Of a DNA stretch of 64,000 bases, positions 45,398-58,259 are shown one piece after another (within the stretch, counting starts at the first letter, position 1; every line of letters starts with the position of its first letter). The stretch is from Agapanthus africanus (taxonomy: Eukaryota > Streptophyta > Magnoliopsida > Asparagales > Amaryllidaceae). The notes under the pieces were generated by a model, which did no database searches, had not been told where the DNA came from, and saw nothing but the letters and a program-made list of their open reading frames with translations. The stretch spans positions 754,423,632 to 754,487,631 of the forward strand of contig CM057340.1 of NCBI GenBank assembly GCA_030015575.1, read 5' to 3'. The position numbers and the translations under genes were made by a program.

Positions 45398-48300
45398 AGG
45401 GAGAGAGAGGATTTGTTTGGGTACCCTAAAAAGAGATAGAGAGTGGAATCTTATACTAAAATCCAATGGGAGCTTAAGAACAAGTATGAAAGCAAGTAGG
45501 AGACAAAAGTTTGTGTAAATTGCATGGTACAAGTGGTGAAAAAGAGTGTATGTGGGGTTTAGATGATAGCTACTTGAAATGTTGCAATTTGTGTGGACAT
45601 GGATCAAGATTCAGCTTTGTTTTAGGTCTAGATTTGTTGTTTTAGGGTTCGACAGGTCCATGATCCATGAGCATAGAGTGAGTGAGTTGCGGGTTTGATT
45701 AATTAATAAGTAGTATGTGATTGATCTTTGAAGTAACCTCAATGGGAAAAAAAATGGTAATATGATTGCCAGGAATTTAATCATAAATGCCAATAGATAT
45801 TTTCTTTTCTTCTCGTTTTTTAAAGATCAAACCGCTTATTGTAATCAATATGTATTTTATTACATATACACAAAACATCATGTGATGTCGATTCTTCTTT
45901 CACAGTTTCACTTACATTATAGGGTTGTAAATTTTACACTTTATCGATCGAAGAACATTTTTCATAACCAATTAAATTAAAGATCAAAAGAGTCATTTAC
46001 GTATGAAAATTAATGTCCATAGGCTTCGGGCTATGAAAATCAAAATGTACTTTGTTCATCAAAAATAAATTGCAGAAAGTATACTTTTTAAACAATATTA
46101 GAGAAAAGCTCTCTCCAATAATGTACGGATATAGAAATTTAAGGGGAAAAAGGAGAAAGCCCTGTGAGAAAGAATAAACCAATTGATAAAGAGAGTTTGC
46201 AAAAAGGAGGTTGGTGTTGAACAGATCGAAAAGGAATATATGTTTTGTTTGGATTGAAAGAAATCTGATTGGACAGACCGGAAGCTTTAGGTCCATCCAA
46301 TAAGCCATAATTTTTTATCAGTAAGTCCGATCGACGTGTTCTTCGACAATTCAGAGACAGCAGGACGCTTACTATTTCTGACGGACGGGCCACAGCAACA
46401 GTGCTTATCGCCTTGTGGCCCACTTAATTGGGATCCGACATCGTTTAGAGGGTCTATGTATAGCTTCGAAGTTTATAGAGCAATTCTATAATTTTGTATT
46501 TTAGGGTTTTATTTAATTATTTAAATGTATTTAGCTTAAGAGACTTTTTAATAATTTTCTGCTATTAGGGTTTGCCTATTGAAGGCGTCGGGGTTTTATT
46601 TTGTAGTTCAGTTTTCGTTTTAATAAAATTTCGAGATTTTATCCCCTTAGATTTGCCTTAGGATTTCATCACCGTGTCCGCAGAATGAGATCCACCTTAT
46701 CGTCCGTAGAATGATATCTACACCTCGTTGCGTTGCATTACAGGTGAAGAGCAAATGAGAATGGAAAAAAAATGAAACTCAAGATGCTTCATTACAAGAA
46801 ATGTTTTTTGAAATTCTTTAGGAACCTTATCCTTTTGGGTGAAAGGGGTACATGGTGTACAGACAAATAAATGAGTAATTTAGAAAGAGGAAGATGCATT
46901 AATTAAAAATAGAGAAGGGTGGAAGTCGGGTTGGGTTTGGCCCTATCTATCTCGATTCGGACCGAACACCGGAAAAAAAAAGGGTTTTCGGAACAATACA
47001 CATCCTTTCATACCCGAACTGGTTGGTTCTATGATCTCAGCCTCAAAAATATTTCGGTCGGGTAATTTTATTTTTATATATTTATTTTTATTTTTTGGCT
47101 TAAACCTGCCCCATCAAAATTATTCTTCATTAGCTTTCAGCCCATTGGGTCAGCAAATTAAATACTCACTTGGCCCATCAGGTCTTTGGACTAGATATAA
47201 AGGCCTTGGGCTGAATTTCATTAGCTTTCGGCATTTTTAGATATATATACCATATAATTTTGTAAATTGCAAAAAAGAAATGACCTTAATATATACCATG
47301 AGCTCTCAACATTTTTTGGGGAGAACCTCTTCTATATACCTTTTTGTTAAGAAATCATTTAACATTAAGTTGAGAACGCTAAAAGTTTTATAATATTTGT
47401 CTGCAAAGTACTGTGTTTTTTAGTTATTTGGAATTTACAAAGTATGAGGTCGTTATGTTATGTAAAGACGACAAAATCATGGTATTTTAGTGAAATTTAG
47501 ATGAGGCTTCATACCTTCAAGGCCAGATTAAAGACGGTGTTTAACAGATAGTACCAAGTGATGGATTTAAACCCCATACCTCTTTAAACTTAAACTCATG
47601 GTATATCATGTTAAACCACAAATATTAAGATGCTAATTTTATATATATAAAGAAAATTTATAACTTATGTATGTATGCATGTATGTATGTAAGCATGCAT
47701 CCAAATTTGAAAGATGCAGCCAATTTCAATTTCGTTATCATCAAAAGGTTTGGAGTAGCCCATTGGCGGAGACATGAAGTAGCCCGCTGAGGAGATCCCG
47801 GATTGAGACGGGAAATAGTATTCCTCTCATTTTGGATGAGAAGTACCTATGGAGCATAAACAACAAGAAAAAAAAATGGACTATTCAATCCTTCTCTTTC
47901 TTACTTCCAATCTCCATAGCTGCCACCATGCAGTTCCTTTTGGGAGAGAGATCCATAAAAGTTAGGACTTTTCTAATCTTCGTGTAACTCTATTCTCTGA
48001 GTTGTTTATGTTTTTGATAGTTGTATTTGTTACAAATTTGATCTTACGTGATTTTGTGGTGAGATCAAAGCCCTAAAAATCTAGTATAACATCTTTGCAT
48101 CTTCAAGGTCACATGGCAGATTTTTAATAACCAAACTTAATTATTTGTTATTGTTCACATCATCATCTTCATCATCATCACAGATTTTCCCATTCGAAAA
48201 TTGAATAACTGTATGACGCAGGGCATCTACAATGAATATTCGTTAGAATTTTAAAATGGATAACATAAATGATCTAAATTCTTGACCAATTTTTTTAAAT

Positions 48301-48433
48301 CATTTACTTTTGGTAATGACGAAAATACAAAAAAGAAAGATTTCTAAATTCTTCTTCTCAATTTTCATATTCAAATGACACATGATTGGAAGGCAAGAAA
48401 AGAAAAGGAAAAAAACTAAATACATGCGAACAC
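45398..48433. other. Intergenic AT-rich DNA, no gene recognised
   Basis: Upstream region of the dehydrogenase gene and beyond. Apart from an ATGT-type simple repeat at about 47665-47700 and an ATC repeat near 48157-48180, I see no feature. The short frames are not protein-like. Confidence 0.5.
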
Positions 48434-48761
48434 CATAGTCACATAATTCGTGAATTATTCGTCGAATTCCCGAATAATTCGTGAATTTTTGATCAGCCGA
48501 CTTGATCGCCGAATTAATCGGCGGGCCGAATAATTCGCGAATTATTCCCGAATTATATGAAAAAACAGCGACTAATTTAAAAAACAGCAAATAATTCACA
48601 AAATTAAAACCTAGCGTCTCATATATTAATTTCTTGCTTGAAATCCTTCCCGAACATTTCCCGAACACTTACTGAATCTTTCCCGAATACCTGCTGATTT
48701 TTTCCGAATCTGAATTTTCGACCTCGCCGAATTATACCCAAACGACAAATTTAAGACTATG
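48434..48761. mobile_element. hAT-like MITE (328 bp)
   Basis: Terminal inverted repeats CATAGTC and GACTATG enclose an AT-rich body full of CGAATTATTCG-type inverted repeats. The 8 bases outside are GCGAACAC on the left and GTAAACAC on the right, six of eight identical, fitting a decayed hAT-type 8-bp duplication. There is no coding capacity. Confidence 0.65.
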
Positions 48762-48879
48762 GTAAACACTACTGCATCTACACATCAATCTCTGGCTTCC
48801 TCTGTAGGGTTCATGTTGTCATGATCAGATACATCAAATGTCAACCATGAAAACTATAGATTAGATACATCAATCATAT

Positions 48880-49618
48880 TGATGATGCTCTATATTGGCG
48901 ATCTCCCAGATCAGGACACGTGGCAGATGACGTGTCCCAGAACTCAGAAGAAAGGGCCCACAGGGGCCGATCAGGCCACCCCTGTGCCCGACCTGCAAGC
49001 ACAAGCTGGCTCACCGCAGAGCCCCTGCAAATTGGCCTCCTCGGCCTCTCAGCTCGCCCTCGAGCTACCACAGGACCAAGATACCTCGGCCCTCCCGCTC
49101 GTTCCCGAGCTCTCCCGTCGAGGTCATCTTTCTCGGTCCCTCCGACCGAACAACTCCACCACTCACAGGCGTAACCGCCGCTCCGCGAATCTCGCCATGC
49201 GTAGATTCTCCGCCGGCAACATCCCACGTTCCACGCCATCACGATCCCCATCAACGGGCGATCCGCTTATTACGCGGGCATGACGTCGGGAGCGTAACTG
49301 CCGGCGAGATTCTCGCGCCTGCTACTGCGTGTTGCCGCCACTATATAAACCCCCATCATAGAGGAGTCAAGTAAGCTTTTTTCACCCCACTTAGCCGTTA
49401 CTCTGCTCGGATCTTGTGCTAACTTGATCGTCGGAGGGTCCTCAGTGGTACCAAATCACCCCGGGACTTCCTTGCAGGTACTCGGCGCAAACTCGCTAAA
49501 ACCACCAATCTCCTCAAAACCCATTGAGACCCACACGCAACAAGAGATCACCTCCAAGATCCACCGGGAAATTGACGGAAGACAACATCTGACGGAGACC
49601 CGAAAAGGACCTCCATCA
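48880..49618 (+). repeat. Element 4 5' LTR (about 739 bp)
   Basis: Begins TGATG and ends CATCA, a 5-bp terminal inverted repeat, directly before the primer site. The start could be 48880 or 48883, because TGATGATG offers two TG starts. It contains a TATA box at 49342-49349. The 3' partner is outside the window, so the left edge is not confirmed. Confidence 0.75.
49342..49349 (+). promoter_or_regulatory. TATA box of the element 4 LTR
   Basis: TATATAAA in a GC-rich context, about 270 bases before the LTR end, is a plausible promoter element for genomic RNA synthesis. Confidence 0.6.
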
Positions 49619-49619
49619 G

Positions 49620-49638
49620 TTGGCGCCGTCTGTGGGAA
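49620..49638 (+). other. Primer binding site of element 4
   Basis: TTGGCGCCGTCTGTGGGAA follows the LTR after one base. This string is the usual start of the internal region in plant gypsy elements of the Tat/RIRE2 type. Confidence 0.8.
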
Positions 49639-49684
49639 ACTTAACTCCATAAAATACAAAGTTGGCCTTCCGATCTCCATCCAC

Positions 49685-50077
49685 ATGGCAAGCGATCACC
49701 CTGAAGATCCAAGCACCCGCCGCCGCCTCCCCTTCAACAGAGGCGCGGGTGAACCTTCGCCGAATGTCATCAACCCCTCCGCCGGCCACTGCCTCGCATA
49801 CTCCAGCGATTGCAGGTCCCTCGATCCGTCCCATTCAACCTCGAGGTCCTACGTCGGAGAGCCTTGCCTCGAGCCTTGTCGCACCCCTGTCCCTACCGAG
49901 GCGGTGGCGGTCAGCTCGCCTGCTCCCAGGCATGACCGGCACCCCCTCCCTCGACGGGGTCACGCCCACGAGGCCCGCCAAGGCAGCTCGAAGGCAACCT
50001 CACTACAGGGCCTAAGGGACCTCATCGGAAAGAACCGAGGCCCATCAAGAACTATGGTCATGACGACAGGGGGTTAG
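49685..50077 (+). pseudogene. Element 4 gag remnant, core deleted
   Basis: The likely Gag start is Met-Ala-Ser-Asp at 49685. An overlapping frame (from about 49700) has a Pro/Ser/Ala-rich composition equally typical of Gag N-termini, so a frameshift may lie near the start. No gag core and no zinc knuckle follow: the text passes to the protease within about 60 bases of the frame's end. A large internal deletion is the simplest reading. Confidence 0.6.
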
Positions 50078-50131
50078 TCGAGCGCCTGCGAGACTCAGCA
50101 CCCCACGCTGGCAACGGAGGCCAACGGCCGC

Positions 50132-50938
50132 TCGAGCAAAAAAGCCAGGGACCACGAGCCTATCACCTTTGGTGACGGGGATCTCCACAGCATATCCATG
50201 CCTCAAAACGCCCCTCTGGTGATCACGGCCCGAATCCACCGATATGAGGTCCACCGGATACTTGTCGACTCGGGCAGCTCGGCGGACATCCACTTCCACG
50301 ACTGCTTTCTGCGCATGGGGCTCACCCCAGCAAACTTGAAACCGACCTCCCACGTCTTTTCAGGATTCACTAACCACTCCATCCCGGCGGAAGGGGTGGT
50401 AACCCTGCAGTTCAACGTCGGGGAGCCCGGCCGCACCCGTACGTTGCCTGTGGACTTCATCATAGCAAAGTTCCCATCGGCCTACAACGTCCTCCTCGGC
50501 CGCCCGACGCTGAACTCCCTTCAGGCCCAGATATCGACCTACTACCTGGCGATGAAGTTCCCTCTCGATCAGGGCGGGATAGGTCGGGTCTACGGAGACC
50601 AGCGGATAGCGAAGGTATGCCTTACCGAAACATCTTCGTCCGAGCATCCGGCCGACGACGCTGAGGTAAAGGACAACATCAAGGGTTCTCTGGACACCCG
50701 AGACGAGCAGAAGGAGGTCCGAGGGACACTGGTCGAACCACTAACCGAGGTGCCCCTGACAGAGGGGGACGATGAAAAAACCGTCCAGGTCGGATCGCTC
50801 CTGACAGGAACTCAGCGAGATGACCTGGTCGGTTTCATCATAAATAACTCCGATGTCTTCGCCTGGGCATCTGCTGACATGCCTGGGATCGACCCCAAAA
50901 TCATTTCTCATAAGCTCGGGGTTGATCCTACGACCTGA
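50132..50938 (+). pseudogene. Element 4 protease region
   Basis: The frame is readable from about 50132 (RDHEPITF) and its first Met is at 50198. The aspartic protease motif LVDSGSSADI supplies the catalytic Asp. VLLGRPTLN, the second protease landmark, follows about 80 residues later. The linker to reverse transcriptase ends at an in-frame TGA (50936-50938) with RT sequence continuing in the same frame. Its role is to cut the Gag-Pol polyprotein. Confidence 0.85.
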
Positions 50939-51590
50939 CCCGTTAGACAGAAAAAGCGATGTTTCGCCCCGGTCAAAAAGAAGGCTATCGAAGACGAGGT
51001 TGATCGACTTCTCGCCGCCAACTTCATCCAGAATGTACCCTAATTGGAGTGGCTGGCGAACGTAATTCTGGTCAAGAAGTCAAGCGGGAAGCGGCGCATG
51101 TGCGTCAACTTCACCGACCTCAATAAGGCCTGCCCCAAGGACAACTATCCTCTCCCTGGGATAGATGTGCTCATTGATAGCTCGGCCGGCCACGAGCTGT
51201 TGAGTTTCATGGATGCTTTCTCTAGCTATAATCAGATCCGTATGAATCCAGAAAATGAAGATCTTACCGTATTCACAACGGACCGGGGAATATACTGCTA
51301 CAAAGTGACGCCCTTCGGCCTCAAGAACGCCGGGGCCACCGTACCAACGGTTGGTCAATCACATGTTCAAGCCATAAATCGGCAGGAATATGGAGGTCTA
51401 CGTTGACGATATACTCGTCAAATCCATCACGTCGGTTGACCACGCCAAGGATCTGGATGAGGGCTTCGAAGTGCTCCGCAAGTTCAAGATGAAGCTAAAC
51501 CCCGCCAAATGCGCATTCGGAGTCACCGGGGAAGTTCCTCGGTTTCATGGTCACTCACTGTGGAATCGAAGCTAACCTAGAGAAAATTGA
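50939..51590 (+). pseudogene. Element 4 reverse transcriptase, frameshifted
   Basis: Blocks seen: PVRQKKR, ILVKKSSGKRRMCVNFTDLN, KACPKDNYPLP, a LLSFMDAFSSYNQI segment (first catalytic Asp) and VYVDDILVKS at about 51396 (catalytic YVDD). Damage: TAA at 51041-51043, a one-base shift near 51337, TAA at 51375-51377, and a second shift near 51530 where the text changes to MVTHCGIEAN. The active-site residues themselves are intact. Confidence 0.88.
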
Positions 51591-52692
51591 CGCTATCCTC
51601 AACATGGCCGCGTCCAAGACCAACGTCGAGATTATGCGGCTCACGGGACGAGTCGCTGCTCTGAGCCGTTTCATGTCCAGGTCGGGGGAGAAATGCCTTC
51701 CATTCTTCAAAGCTTTGAGGAAGATCCCGAGGTTCGAGCGATCGGAAGAGTGCCAGGCCGCCTTCGACCAATTGAAGAAGTACCTCACGACACCACCACT
51801 GCTCACCCGACCAGTTGAAGGAGACGAGTTGTCGCTGTATCTGGTGGTATCCGACCAAGCAGCGGGCTCGGTGCTCGTCCGAACATTCGGTGGAATGCAG
51901 AAGCCGGTGTACTATGTGAGCCATGTATTTAAGGATGCAGAAACGAGATATCCAGCCATAAAAAAGATTGTCTTGGCCCTCGTGGTGGCCTCAAGGAAGC
52001 TGCGGCAAGACTTCCAAGCCCACACCATCCTCGTCATAACTGAGCGCCTGTTGGGGGCCATCCTTGCATCACCGGAATTCTCGGGCCGCTTAGAGAAGTG
52101 GAAGTGGGAACTATCTCAGTTTGACATAAAATATCACCCAAGGCAGGCCATCAAGGCGCAGGGCCTGACCAATTTCATCGTTGAATGCACCATCCCTAGT
52201 AAGGATCTGGAGTCCACACCGACCCTCGCAACTCAGTGTCCCATCGCGGAAAGGATCGGCTCGGTTCCTGAGTGGGTCATCTACGTCGACGGGTCTTCAA
52301 CCGAGGAAGGCTGTGGTGCTGGCCTCATTATTCGAGGTCCGAACGAGGCAGAAATGGAGTACTCTCTGAAGCTCGGTTTCAAAGCCTCGAACAACGCGGC
52401 AGAGTACGAGGCCCTCCTGGCTGGACTGCGCATAGCCGCCGGGCTGGGGCTGAAGACAATTCGAATCCGCAACGACTCGGCCCTAGTCGTCGGCCAAGTG
52501 ACCGGCCGCTTTGAAGCTCGGGAGCCTCTGATGATGAAGTATCTGGACGAGGTAAGGAAACTCCGGAGGAATTTTGACGAAGTCCAAGTAGAACAAATAC
52601 CCAGGCAGCTGAATGTCCAAACCGACGCCCTAAGCAAGCTGGCTTCGTCATACTCAGCCAACAATAAGCGGTCTATCCTCTTCGAAACCTTG
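51547..52692 (+). pseudogene. Element 4 dual RNase H region, interrupted by element 3
   Basis: The first half is the gypsy-type connection/RNase H: VSDQAAGSVLVR, PVYYVSHVFKDAETRYP and a WELSQFDIKYHPRQ landmark. The second half is an archaeal-type RNase H with VIYVDGSSTEEGCGAG (Asp), NNAAEYEALLAGL (Glu), RNDSALVVGQV (Asp) and a final Asp-Ala-Leu-Ser-Lys. The frame is open to 52692, where TSD CCTTG and the element 3 LTR begin, and resumes in frame at 63075. The element 4 frame through this stretch has no stop. Confidence 0.88.
52688..52692. repeat. Target site duplication of element 3, left copy
   Basis: CCTTG precedes TGTAACACCC and is repeated at 63070-63074. Confidence 0.95.
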
Positions 52693-55600
52693 TGTAACAC
52701 CCGAGTTCATTTATACCAATTCCAGTTTCAGTATTTACTTATCCATGGTCTATTCTTGATTTATCGTGTTTGGGTCAAATGGTAGTTACTTGGTACATTG
52801 CATTCGATCCGACCCGCTTGCTTGAACCTGTTTGACTCTTAATTATAAATTATCTTGACTGGTTGCATGAACTAGTACACCTCATGATTTAGTTTATATT
52901 GATATTTTAGTTAGTATCGCATCTTTTGCATATAACAATTTAAATCACGTAAAATAAATTAAAATTGCATTTCATGGCCTGCATGGTACCCCTAACCCTG
53001 GGGTACCGTCCTTGCATCATGTTCTTGTCCCGTTCAGTGAAACGGACGTGTTTGGACGGCTACGCGTACTTACATGCATCCGTTCTTGGGGGTATGCTTT
53101 TTTATTACAGAATCCCTCATTTCAATTTTTGGAACTTGCTGATAATTTTCATATTTCAAATCCAAGATTTTGGATCCGACCCGGACGCATTTCTGAATTA
53201 TTTTGTATCCCGCCAAATTCTAGTGTTTTCAATTTCTTTTAATTTGTTAGTGAATATTCTTTGCTAAACTTATATCACAGTTCACCAGAAAAATATTTTT
53301 TAACCATAAAAATCCTTTTAAAACTTTTCTCCCAACCAATCGCAATCTCCTCTTTTCTCCCTGGGCCCCACTACCGAATCTCCCCTTCTCTTATATTTTT
53401 TCTTAACCAATCAGAAAGCCTTCTCTTCAATCACCGGGCCCCACTCTCTCTCTTTCTTTTCTCTTTTTCTTTCTCTCTCTCACTGCGATCTCTCTCCCAT
53501 TCTCACTCCTTCGCATACGTCCAACTTTCTTTCTCCTCTCTCTCTATCTCTCTCCTCTCGCGATCTCTCCCTCTCTCCTCTCGCGGTGAGCGGAGTCGCG
53601 TCACCTCCTGCGCGGCTACCGTCACCTCCCTCTCTCGTTCTCGTCTCCTTCTTCTTCTCTTTTGTAAACCCAGCGCCCACGAGTGTAACCCTAGCCTCGC
53701 CGCCGTCGCTCGCCCCTCGCCGCCACCATATTAATCTCCCCTCGACCTCGTTTCCACCGCAGGTGCCTCGTCTTCACATCGCCAACTCCTCCTTCCTCGG
53801 CTAACACCAAGGACCCTCCCTCCGTTCATCCTCCATCTCTTCGACCTCGCCACGAGAACCCCGGCAATCCCCCGCACTCCTCAAACCCTAACTCCCTCGT
53901 CTCCTCATCGCCAATCGTGCCTTGCCATCTCCTCCTCCTCTCCATATTCTTCTTCTCCTTCTTCCTCCGAGGCATCTCTCCCATGTTCACACCACGAGCA
54001 CCCTTCAACCCAACTGCCTCGAGCGCCGCCGACGATCCCTAAGATCTCGCCGTCACCATTCTCCTCTCCTCCTCTCCCTCTTCTCTGCACCTCTCTTTCT
54101 ATCACCTACCCCCCTGCACACCCGAGCATCATCACCCTAACCTCATCCTAACTCATCTAAACTAAACCCTAGATCGCCGGAGTTCTTCCGATCATCGCCG
54201 CCACTGCTAACACTCCACTCTGCAACCCAGTAAGTCATCGTGCACACCTTCCTCCTCTACTCTTTCTTCTTGCATTCCTTTTCTTTTTAATTTAGATCTT
54301 GTTCTTGTATTCGATGTTTTGACAAGATCGCCGTATTTGGCCACGACGTCGACGACCCCAACGACCCAGCAAGGACCCCTGACCCGTGTGTTTCCACTGT
54401 TCGTCGTTTGGAACCATTCCGTGTACCGTGCGCGCGTCGCGACTTTTCCCGCCGACGCGAGACGTTCCGTTTTCCGTGTCGCGATCCGTCGAGGCAAGTT
54501 AATCTTGCTGCATGCTATTTGAATTACTATATATATTATTTACTGTTTTACATATCTCTTGATTGCACGTTAAACTTGCAGCTTACATTTAGTGCTATAA
54601 TTTTCCTTATAACAGTTGGCGTTCCGTTATATCATTTAGTTTCATCGCATGAAACATGCTATGTTGCATTTAGTTCTACTATACATAATAACCACAATCA
54701 TAATTAAATCACATAATAATTATTGTATAGTCCACAGTACCCTTTTATGTTTTATACCGTGATGGACGCCCGCGTGTTTTTTTAACCGGTTTTAGTTTTA
54801 ATTGCATCTTTGAACCTATTATACAGGTTAGTGCATCTCTAGATTACGTAGTGCATGTTAACATGATTCTAACATCCATATTCGTATACTGTAGATAAGT
54901 AATGATGACCGTGCATCGATATAATGTAATATGTACCTATTTGCCTACTATATTACCTGATCTAGTTTATTGTTTTGATAGTATCCATGCTGGTTCATTT
55001 ATAATCTTGTTTATGTTAGTTTGATTATGAGCACCCACATGACATCTTGTGCTCCTTGACATGACCTGATGCACTGCCTACTTGATATGACATGGTACCG
55101 TACACTCCTGATATGACATGACACCTTTATACATTACCTGGCTTTACCTGATGTACCATGGCTTGACCCGTTACCTGATCTTGTGTCTAATGCCAACAAA
55201 CTTGACATGTAGTCCTCACGGACCGTTCCTGTTGTCTATCCAGAAAAACCTGCTCTTACCTGATCCTGTGTTGGCATTAGTTCTTGATTACTGAATACCT
55301 GACTTGAACACTTATAACTTGGGGGTATGGGGAAATCAATGATGAAATCCTGACTTGTAACTCGACAGTTGCTCGCTTATACTGATCAGTTTTAGAGGCT
55401 AGGCCCGCCTCGTGACGATGCTGCTGACATCGTTGGTCTGTACTCCTTTTCTGTTAGTACCTAGCGGCACGTCTCGGTTTCAGCCCAAGAGTCTGTAGAC
55501 CGTGGTCCCGGGTATACACGGGATACTATTGAGTTACATCGATGATTCATCAAATTGATTTCAAAGACTTTAGAATAGATAACCCAATATAACAGTTTAG

Positions 55601-56062
55601 TTTACTCACTGCACATTACCCTTCACTGCCCTGATTTACATTACTGTTACACCTGCTTTTCATTCATGATTATATTTGCATTGCCTGTTACCCTGTTTGT
55701 ATTTTATTACTTGATGACATGACGCGCTGACGTCTGGGTTTTGCATTGCCCAGATCCTCTACTTTTGTTGCAGACTGATCAGAAGTACTGCCGCTGTTAG
55801 ACCGAGCGGTGAAGTGCCTGTCGGTATGTAGTCATACTTTCCAGGTTTCATTATTGTACCTTTTGGCTTCCGTACATTGTTTTTTTTTCTTGGCTCTTTT
55901 ACTCTGGCTTATGGACATGTACTAGATAGTTGGTTTACTTTCCTGTTCTTGATATCTCTACAGCTGTAATGTGACTGTGGAGGGATTTTTCCTATCCACA
56001 GGTAGCATGGTTGGCTATGTCACGTGCCCATCTTAGCGTACTCTGGGAAGCGGGGCGTGACA
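52693..56062 (+). repeat. Element 3 5' LTR (3370 bp)
   Basis: Contains a long pyrimidine tract (about 53440-53620), a GC-rich CT segment to about 54190, then AT-rich sequence with short TGACATGACCTGATG-like repeats near 55050-55260. Open frames in the pyrimidine part encode Ser/Leu/Pro-rich low-complexity text and are rejected as genes. Confidence 0.92.
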
Positions 56063-56071
56063 TGGTTCTTT

Positions 56072-56084
56072 TGGTATCAGAGCC
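56072..56084 (+). other. Initiator-Met tRNA primer binding site of element 3
   Basis: TGGTATCAGAGCC, nine bases after the LTR end, complementary to the tRNA-iMet 3' end, as is normal for chromoviruses. Confidence 0.88.
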
Positions 56085-56599
56085 ATAGGATATAGGTTAA
56101 TCGGGTTTGATTCTTTTGTAGTTGGGTATTGGACCCAATACACGAATCAGAATACTCGTGATTAGGAACATGTCCTGCCACCTTGTTATTGTGATTCTTG
56201 AATCCTATCCTTCTTTACCCTTCGTCTTGAAGTTATGCAAACCACTTTGCTTGTTGACTTGAAACCCTTTTGGTTTTCTATTGTTCTCCCTGTTCTTTGA
56301 TTATAATACTAGGATTTGGGCGACTTGAGTGGAGTTATGTAATTGTACCCATGAACTGCAGTATGGTTACAATGCGGTACTCTATTTAAGTAACTTGGAG
56401 TCCTGGTCTTGATTCACTTCCTTGTTCCATGATCGTTGTACTACCTTGTTTTTCTCGGTTTCATTGCTTACCAGTTATTGTTTCATCGCCAGCTTGAATC
56501 ATGTTTACAGTGCTTAATTCTCTTCAGTATCTTGACTTCGGATAAAGTCATCTCGGTATCTTACTTGTTCTTTTTTTTCCCCGCATTAGGATTATTCAA
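56085..56599 (+). other. Element 3 leader region without gag
   Basis: About 500 bases between the primer site and the first pol remnant show no gag core or zinc knuckle in any frame. A normal chromovirus would have more than 1 kb of gag here, so gag appears deleted. Confidence 0.6.
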
Positions 56600-57763
56600 T
56601 CCTGGTGCATCCCTTGGTTGTTTTCGTCTTGGGAATGGATTTTCGCGACACTTTCCACTCTTATATTGATGGTAAGGAAAGGAAAGTGAATCTCCAGATT
56701 CCCGGACATCCGGAAGTTGTTTTGCTGGAGGAAGCAGTTCTGTTGGGCCAGTCGAGTTAGGGCTAGGCCGACAAACAAGGTTCTTTCGTCAATGGCAGTG
56801 GATAAGGAAGAAGCGCCGGCTATATTTGAGAGTTTCATGGACGTGTTTGAAGACATATCAGGTTTACCACCGAGGCGAGACGTGGAGTTCGCACTTGAAC
56901 TTGTTCCTGGTGCAGCGCCAATCTCAAAGTGCATATTACCCGATGGCACCAGTGGAGTTGAAAGAAGACAGGAAGTAGGTTGCTGAATTATTTGAGAAGG
57001 GTTGGTTCGCCGCAGCAACTTAACTGGGGGAACTCCAGTTCTTCTAGTAAAGAAGAAAGATGGCACAAGGAGTATGTGTATCGATTATCGAGAATTAAAC
57101 CGGGTGACTATTAAGAACAAGTACCCGATCCCTCGCATTGGCGAATTGTTCGAGCAGCTTAGTGGCGCGAGGGTATTCTCGAAGCTGGATTTGCGGTTCG
57201 GATATCATCAGGTCCGAGTTAAATCAGAAGATATTTACAAGACTGCGTTCCGAACTCAGTATGGACATTACGAGTATTAGTGATGCCCTTCGGAGTAACG
57301 AATACACCGGCAATATTTATGGACTTGATGAACTGAATCTTTTTACCATTCTTGGACCAATTTATAGTTGTGTTCATTGATGATATTTTGGTCCACTCAA
57401 AAGAGTATTGAAGAGCATCCAGAACACTTGAAGATCGCACTGCAGACATTGAGGCAAGAAAGATTGTATGCAAAGATGAGCAAGTGCGAGTTTTGGCTTG
57501 AAGAAGTGAAGTTTTTGGGGCATATCGTAGCTGAAGATGGAATCGCCATTTATCCAGGGAAGATTGGGGCAGTTCAAGATTGGCCGATTCCGAAGAGCGT
57601 AGCAGAGATCAGAAACTTTCTTGGACTTTTCGGGTATTACAAGAGGTTAGTAGAGAATTTTGCTCGTTTGGCTGAGCCTCTGACCAGGCTTACGCACAAG
57701 AAAGTACCATTTGTGTGGACGAATAAGTGTGCGTCAGCCTTTGAGGCGTTGGAGCAAGGTTGA
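56600..57763 (+). pseudogene. Element 3 protease end and reverse transcriptase, broken
   Basis: A VLGMDF-like segment near 56628 is the second protease landmark. RT blocks follow: [50 protein letters not shown] (Asp), [11 protein letters not shown], then a frameshift into MPFGVTN. FIDDILVHSK near 57372 holds the catalytic FIDD. CEFWLEEVKFLGHIV and KRLVENFARLAEPLT follow. There are at least three frameshifts, near 57280, 57330 and 57402. Confidence 0.87.
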
Positions 57764-58140
57764 TGACCGCTTTTGTTTTGACCGTACCAGACGGTTCCGG
57801 AGGATTGGTGATTCACAGCGACGCATCTGGGAAAGGTTTGGGATGTGTTTTGATACAGCATGAGAAGGTTGTAGTTTACGCGTCGAGACAGTTGAAGACC
57901 CATGAGAAGAATTACTCAACTCATGACTTGGAGCTTGCGGCTGGGATTTTCGCTTTGAAGATTTGGAGACACTACTTATTGGGCGAAAGGGGTCGAAATA
58001 TTCACCGATCACAAAACCCTAAAGTACGTGTTCGCTCAGAAGGAGCTAATTGTGAGACAGCGATGATGGTTGAAGCTGATGGTTGACTACGATCTTGATC
58101 TTGAGTACCATCCGGGAAAGTTAATGTTGTGCCGGAAGCG
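57760..58140 (+). pseudogene. Element 3 RNase H, broken
   Basis: [20 protein letters not shown] (catalytic Asp), [34 protein letters not shown] (Glu) and then a frameshift near 57990 before the IFTDHK landmark. The trailing text YDLDLEYHPGK is visible near 58090 in another frame. Confidence 0.85.
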
Positions 58141-58259
58141 CTTAGTCGGTTGCCAGCAATTCTGATGTTGACTGCACCAAGGGAACTTATTGAAGACTTT
58201 AGGAGATTCGAGTTGGAGATCGTGCTACCGCGTTCTTTAGGTTAGATGATGCAACTGCA

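Noticed and set aside
45326-45607. Upstream extension of the dehydrogenase start to a Met at 45607
   Set aside because: The added text is low-complexity, includes a Pro run from the C20 tract, and is not like the family N-terminus. The Met at 45325 precedes the Rossmann motif by a normal distance.
48879-49283. 134-codon frame at the start of element 4
   Set aside because: It lies within the LTR before the TATA box, so it is not expected to be translated.
53261-54140. Ser/Leu/Pro-rich frames in the element 3 LTRs (also 60287-61240)
   Set aside because: They lie in pyrimidine-rich LTR sequence, occur in both LTRs with frame differences, and lack any domain.
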